Part shown: positions 60,527-64,000 of the stretch, piece by piece | Layout of the letters: every line of letters starts with the position of its first letter | Numbering within the stretch: position 1 is the stretch's first letter | Assembly: GCA_020635535.1 (NCBI GenBank) | Contig: JACJZP010000002.1 | Location: 186,001-250,000 of the forward strand | Reading direction: 5' to 3' | From: Flavobacteriales bacterium | GTDB lineage: Bacteria; Bacteroidota; Bacteroidia; UBA10329 | DNA length: 64,000 nucleotides | Position numbers and translations under genes: made by a program | Notes under the pieces: model-generated | Seen by the model: the letters and a program-made list of their open reading frames with translations, nothing else | Told to the model about the DNA's origin: nothing | The model's database searches: none

Positions 60527-61912
60527 ATGGTTATCAAGTTGATTTCAATTGTATTGTTTTTGTTCTTTAGCGTCTTTGGATATTCTCAATGCCTTGTCGA
60601 TACAACTGCAAATTCATTGGTGTCAACGGACCCAAATGGGTTTGCTGCTGCACCTGGAGAATATTTTGAAGGAAACTTCACTGTCCACTTTCCTCTTGGA
60701 GAGATAGTGGAAAATATAGCACTGGGGCAGGTTGCAGCCGCACAAGTCGGTGTTTTTGATCTAACAGGCATACCAGATGGGTTGGAATATGAGTTTTACT
60801 TGGATAATGGAACCCAGGTTGACACAATTGGATTGGGAGACCCAGAAGCTTGGTTCCCTGATTCCGTTGGAGTCAGATATCAGATACCTGTTCAAACGGG
60901 TTATTTGAGGTTCTGCATACGGATTTTTGGTACTCCTATAGCGGTTACCTCTTCTGTAGACGACATTAATGTTCGGTTTGCTGTTTATGGTGTCGACCCA
61001 TTTCCGTGGGTCTTTCATGATTATACAATTCCATACATCATTTCAGAGAATTTATACACTCCAGAGATCTGTTTTGTAAATACGGATTTGGAAAGTGGGG
61101 TCAACCGTATCGTATGGAATAAAGTTGAATCCAACTTTGTGGACTCTTTCAGGGTATACTATTCTACAGAATCAAGTCCTCAGCAGCAGAATTTTCTTGG
61201 TAGCGTTGCTTACGAGAATCTTTCAGAATTTTATGATTCGACCAACACAAATCCAAATGAAGCCATCAATTACTATTTATCCATGGTAAACAACGATGCT
61301 GTTGAAAGCGATAAATCGCAAATGCATACCACTATTCATCTTAACGTTGACACTTTTACCAATGTAGATGGTCAACAGGTTGGTTTAAGCTGGAATAATT
61401 ACGAACCACTTCCGCCAATAGAAGAGGACTACCTTATCTTTTCTGGGTCATCTCCAAGTAATCTTACTGTGGAGGCAGCGATACCAGCAGGATTTAATAC
61501 TTGGATGTTGCCCTTCACCAATACGTTGACCTATTATGCTGTAGGAACAACCCTTGATGCTTATTGTGTTCCCTCTAAAACTAGCAATGGAGAAGAAGTT
61601 TTCAGTAATGTGGTTTCCAACGCTAATTATTTAGGTGTTGCGGATCAGGAAAAGATTGCCTTCAGTCTTTACCCGAACCCAGCAATTGGCATCATCTCAG
61701 TTCATTTGCCTGAGATGTCTCAAAATGCGGTGATATCCCTTTTTAATGTACACGGGCAAATGATTCAGGTAATGGCAATGTCAGGGCAATTTTTAAACAT
61801 CGATCTAACGTCAATTGACCAAGGAGTCTACTTTTTGTGCATTTCTGACGGTGACAGGCAAGGTTGGAAGAAGTTCATAAGACAGTCAGACACTCCATTT
61901 TCCCCACACTAA
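60527..61912 (+). CDS. secreted protein with T9SS sorting domain
   Basis: 461 residues from the ATG at 60527; TTG at 60503 would place charged residues before the signal. Signal peptide to about residue 20 (GYSQ). The middle part is beta-rich with fibronectin III-like modules. The C-terminus is a type A sorting domain (SLYPNPAIGIISVHL ... QGVYFLCI ... KKFIRQ), so the protein goes to the surface by type IX secretion. The target is unknown. Confidence 0.85.
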   Translation: MVIKLISIVLFLFFSVFGYSQCLVDTTANSLVSTDPNGFAAAPGEYFEGNFTVHFPLGEIVENIALGQVAAAQVGVFDLTGIPDGLEYEFYLDNGTQVDTIGLGDPEAWFPDSVGVRYQIPVQTGYLRFCIRIFGTPIAVTSSVDDINVRFAVYGVDPFPWVFHDYTIPYIISENLYTPEICFVNTDLESGVNRIVWNKVESNFVDSFRVYYSTESSPQQQNFLGSVAYENLSEFYDSTNTNPNEAINYYLSMVNNDAVESDKSQMHTTIHLNVDTFTNVDGQQVGLSWNNYEPLPPIEEDYLIFSGSSPSNLTVEAAIPAGFNTWMLPFTNTLTYYAVGTTLDAYCVPSKTSNGEEVFSNVVSNANYLGVADQEKIAFSLYPNPAIGIISVHLPEMSQNAVISLFNVHGQMIQVMAMSGQFLNIDLTSIDQGVYFLCISDGDRQGWKKFIRQSDTPFSPH

Positions 61913-61921
61913 TTTGCGGAC

Positions 61922-62944
61922 ATGAAAAACACCCTCCGCATCTGTGTTGTAGGCCTTGGTAGAGCCGGCAACTTCCATCTTACATCCATTGAACGTATAG
62001 ACGGCCTCGAATTGCATTCCGTAGTAGATACCGATGCCGCCTTGGCACAGCGCGAGGGTGAAGCACGCGGTTGCAAATGGAGCACTGAACTGACCGAACT
62101 TCTAGCTGATGATGACCTGAATGCCGTCATTGTGGCATCGCCAACGGATGCCCATTTCCAGTACATCTGCGATGCGCTCAATGCAGGCAAACACGTTTTC
62201 ACCGAAAAGCCCGTGGGGCATACGGTAGAGGAGATAAACACCTGCTTTGAACTGGCGGCCAAGTATGGCAAGGCACTGCACCTTGGATTTCAGCGTAGGT
62301 TCGATAGGAACTTCATGGCGCTTAAGCGCAGACTGCCCGAACTGGGCGATGCACGTATCGTAAAGGCCAGTTCGCGTGATAATCCTCGACCCTCTTACGA
62401 TTATCTCAAAATCTCGGGCAACATCTTTCATGATATGCTTATTCATGATTTCGATATGCTTATGTTCCTCTTCGGGGCCAAAAAGCCCGAAACAGTTTTT
62501 GCCGCTGGGCATGCTTATGATGAAACCATTGCCAGCTTCAACGATTTCGATACGGTGATGGTCTCGATAAAATACTCTGATGGAATGGTCTGTAGCATTG
62601 ACACCAGTAGAATTGCCGCCTATGGCTATGACCAGCGCATAGAGGTGTTTGGCAAGAAAGGAATGGCCACGGTGGAGAACGAACGTAACAACTCCGTGAA
62701 TCTCTACACGGAAAATGGTGCAAGTCATGAGCCGTTCAATTACAGTTTTCCGCAACGTTACAAGGATGCTTATTATGAAGAGATGATTCAGTTTAAAGAT
62801 GGAATCAGAAATGGGATATTGACCAATGTCGCACAAGCAGAATCGGTCCTCTCTCATCAATTGGCAGACGCTGCATTGGAGTCTATACAAACTGGAACGG
62901 TTGTTCAGTTCAAAGAATTTGTAAAATCCAACTCTCGATTATAG
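61922..62944 (+). CDS. Gfo/Idh/MocA oxidoreductase, IolG-like
   Basis: A 340-residue NAD-dependent dehydrogenase. Rossmann motif VVGLGRAGNFH and EKP (catalytic Lys) are present. SSRDNPRPSYDYLKISG, HDMLIHDFDML and TSRIAAYGYDQRIEVFG resemble inositol 2-dehydrogenases. It probably oxidises myo- or scyllo-inositol to an inosose. With the myo-inositol oxygenase fragment at the left edge, it suggests inositol use. It starts 10 bases after the T9SS gene. Confidence 0.85.
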   Translation: MKNTLRICVVGLGRAGNFHLTSIERIDGLELHSVVDTDAALAQREGEARGCKWSTELTELLADDDLNAVIVASPTDAHFQYICDALNAGKHVFTEKPVGHTVEEINTCFELAAKYGKALHLGFQRRFDRNFMALKRRLPELGDARIVKASSRDNPRPSYDYLKISGNIFHDMLIHDFDMLMFLFGAKKPETVFAAGHAYDETIASFNDFDTVMVSIKYSDGMVCSIDTSRIAAYGYDQRIEVFGKKGMATVENERNNSVNLYTENGASHEPFNYSFPQRYKDAYYEEMIQFKDGIRNGILTNVAQAESVLSHQLADAALESIQTGTVVQFKEFVKSNSRL

Positions 62945-62947
62945 GAG

Positions 62948-62955
62948 TACCTTCG
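62948..62955 (+). promoter_or_regulatory. -7 box of helicase gene
   Basis: TACCTTCG fits the TAnnTTCG form, 66 bases before the ATG at 63022, leaving a leader of about 60 bases. Confidence 0.45.
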
Positions 62956-63021
62956 CGCCAACAAAAACGGAAATGGCATTGAACGAATTGATGGCTGTTT
63001 CACAACTATCTATCAAACTAT

Positions 63022-64000
63022 ATGTCATTTAAAGACCTCGGCTTGGCCGAACCTCTGCTTCGTGCCATCAACGATAAAGGCTACGAAACCCCATCGCCCA
63101 TTCAAGAAAAGTGTATTCCGGTAGTGCTCGAAGGCAAGGATGTTTTGGCATCTGCCCAAACGGGCACGGGTAAGACCGCAGGCTTTTCGCTGCCCATGCT
63201 ACAACTGCTTTCGCAGGAAAGGGAAAAGCATAACCGTCCAGTAAGGGCGCTCATCCTCACACCAACCCGCGAACTGGCGGCTCAGATAGGCGAGGAGCTG
63301 AAGGATTACAGCCGTTACCTGCACCTGCGGTACACGGTCATATTCGGTGGCGTGAATCAGAATCCACAGGTTCGTGCCATCAAGCAAGGAGTTGACATTC
63401 TGGTTGCCACACCGGGTCGTCTGTTGGATCTGCATACGCAGAACCTTCTGCGACTTGATAATGTGGAGATACTGGTACTTGATGAGGCCGACCGCATGCT
63501 GGACATGGGTTTTCAGCGCGACCTGAACCGCATTGTGGATATTCTACCCCACAAGCGGCAGAATCTTCTGTTCTCTGCCACCTTCAGTAAGGAGATAAAG
63601 AAGCTGGCGCAGACCTACCTCACGCATCCTGTATCGCTTTCTGCCACGCCTGAGAATACCACTGTGGAGAAGATTGAGCAGCGTGTCATCCGCGTAGATA
63701 AGGACAGAAAGACTGCACTTACCATTAAGCTCATTGCTGAGGGAGATTGGCAGCAGGTGCTCATCTTTACCCGCACCAAGCATGGGGCAAATCGCCTCAG
63801 TCAGAAGTTGGAGAAGGCCAAGATCACTTCAGCGGCCATCCATGGCAATAAGACGCAGAATGCGCGGACAAGTGCACTGGCGGGATTCAAAAGCGGTAGG
63901 ATCCGTGTGCTGGTGGCCACCGACATTGCCGCCCGTGGATTGGATATTCCGTTACTTCCACACGTGATCAATTACGAATTGCCGAATGTACCGGAAGATT
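63022..64000 (+). CDS. rhlE: DEAD-box RNA helicase, RhlE type (partial)
   Basis: The first 326 residues are visible; the gene runs off the right edge. Q-motif (PSPIQEKCIP), walker A (AQTGTGKT), PTRELA, TPGR, DEAD (VLDEADRMLD), SAT, and the start of the second domain with ARGLD are all present. RhlE helicases unwind RNA in ribosome maturation and RNA decay. Confidence 0.95.
   Translation, partial: MSFKDLGLAEPLLRAINDKGYETPSPIQEKCIPVVLEGKDVLASAQTGTGKTAGFSLPMLQLLSQEREKHNRPVRALILTPTRELAAQIGEELKDYSRYLHLRYTVIFGGVNQNPQVRAIKQGVDILVATPGRLLDLHTQNLLRLDNVEILVLDEADRMLDMGFQRDLNRIVDILPHKRQNLLFSATFSKEIKKLAQTYLTHPVSLSATPENTTVEKIEQRVIRVDKDRKTALTIKLIAEGDWQQVLIFTRTKHGANRLSQKLEKAKITSAAIHGNKTQNARTSALAGFKSGRIRVLVATDIAARGLDIPLLPHVINYELPNVPED

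Overview
The window looks like the chromosome of a Bacteroidota bacterium, probably order Flavobacteriales. The support is: Bacteroidota-type promoters (TAnnTTTG or TAnnTTCG boxes), almost no Shine-Dalgarno sites, two proteins with type IX secretion sorting domains, a TonB-dependent receptor with a carboxypeptidase-regulatory-like N-terminus, a FISUMP lipoprotein, a BatA-type protein and many lipoproteins. GC content is moderate. There is no rRNA; one tRNA (Lys, anticodon TTT) is present. Species cannot be assigned.

Layout. (1) 1-286: the end of a myo-inositol oxygenase gene. (2) 287-19560: a cell-surface fibre locus lying between two copies of a 98-bp direct repeat. Two units of a Crp/Fnr-like regulator followed by a giant fibre gene are followed by two collagen-like fibre genes, then a histidine kinase, a lone receiver protein and a receiver-adenylate cyclase. 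(3) 19.5-28.1 kb: an accessory, defence-like island. It holds a TlpA-type protein, a 14-unit 21-bp minisatellite, a HIRAN protein, an EcoRI-type DNA methyltransferase, two DUF262/HNH (GmrSD-like) proteins, one apparently with a C-terminal HEPN domain, a PD-(D/E)XK-like protein, and palindromic repeats. One palindrome lies between a gene and a duplicated copy of its start. (4) 28-36 kb: a lipoprotein, an outer-membrane protein, a T9SS cargo protein, thioredoxin, a GalU-like enzyme overlapping a plant-type glucuronokinase, a PlsC-like acyltransferase, a DUF4112 protein and a sulfatase. (5) 36-46.6 kb: two Crp/Fnr regulators, a TonB receptor followed by a TPR-HTH membrane protein, panB, and a stand-alone transposase N-domain. 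(6) 46.6-64 kb: mostly housekeeping genes: two FKBP isomerases, a protein with a DxDDT motif, M42 peptidase, tRNA-Lys, ribBA, a degenerate dihydroorotase, a BatA-like protein, PgpH, thiolase, an NlpC/P60 protein, an IolG-like dehydrogenase and an RhlE-type helicase.

How the parts may work together. Myo-inositol oxygenase, glucuronokinase and the GalU-like nucleotidyltransferase could together make UDP-glucuronate from inositol, as in plants; the IolG-like enzyme at the other end would feed or drain the same inositol pool. The fibre locus looks like a modular adhesin system. Its genes share N-terminal, beta-roll, collagen-like and C-terminal head modules in different combinations, and it has its own regulators and possibly a cAMP-producing signalling chain. 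These are inferences from family membership and gene order; no searches were run.
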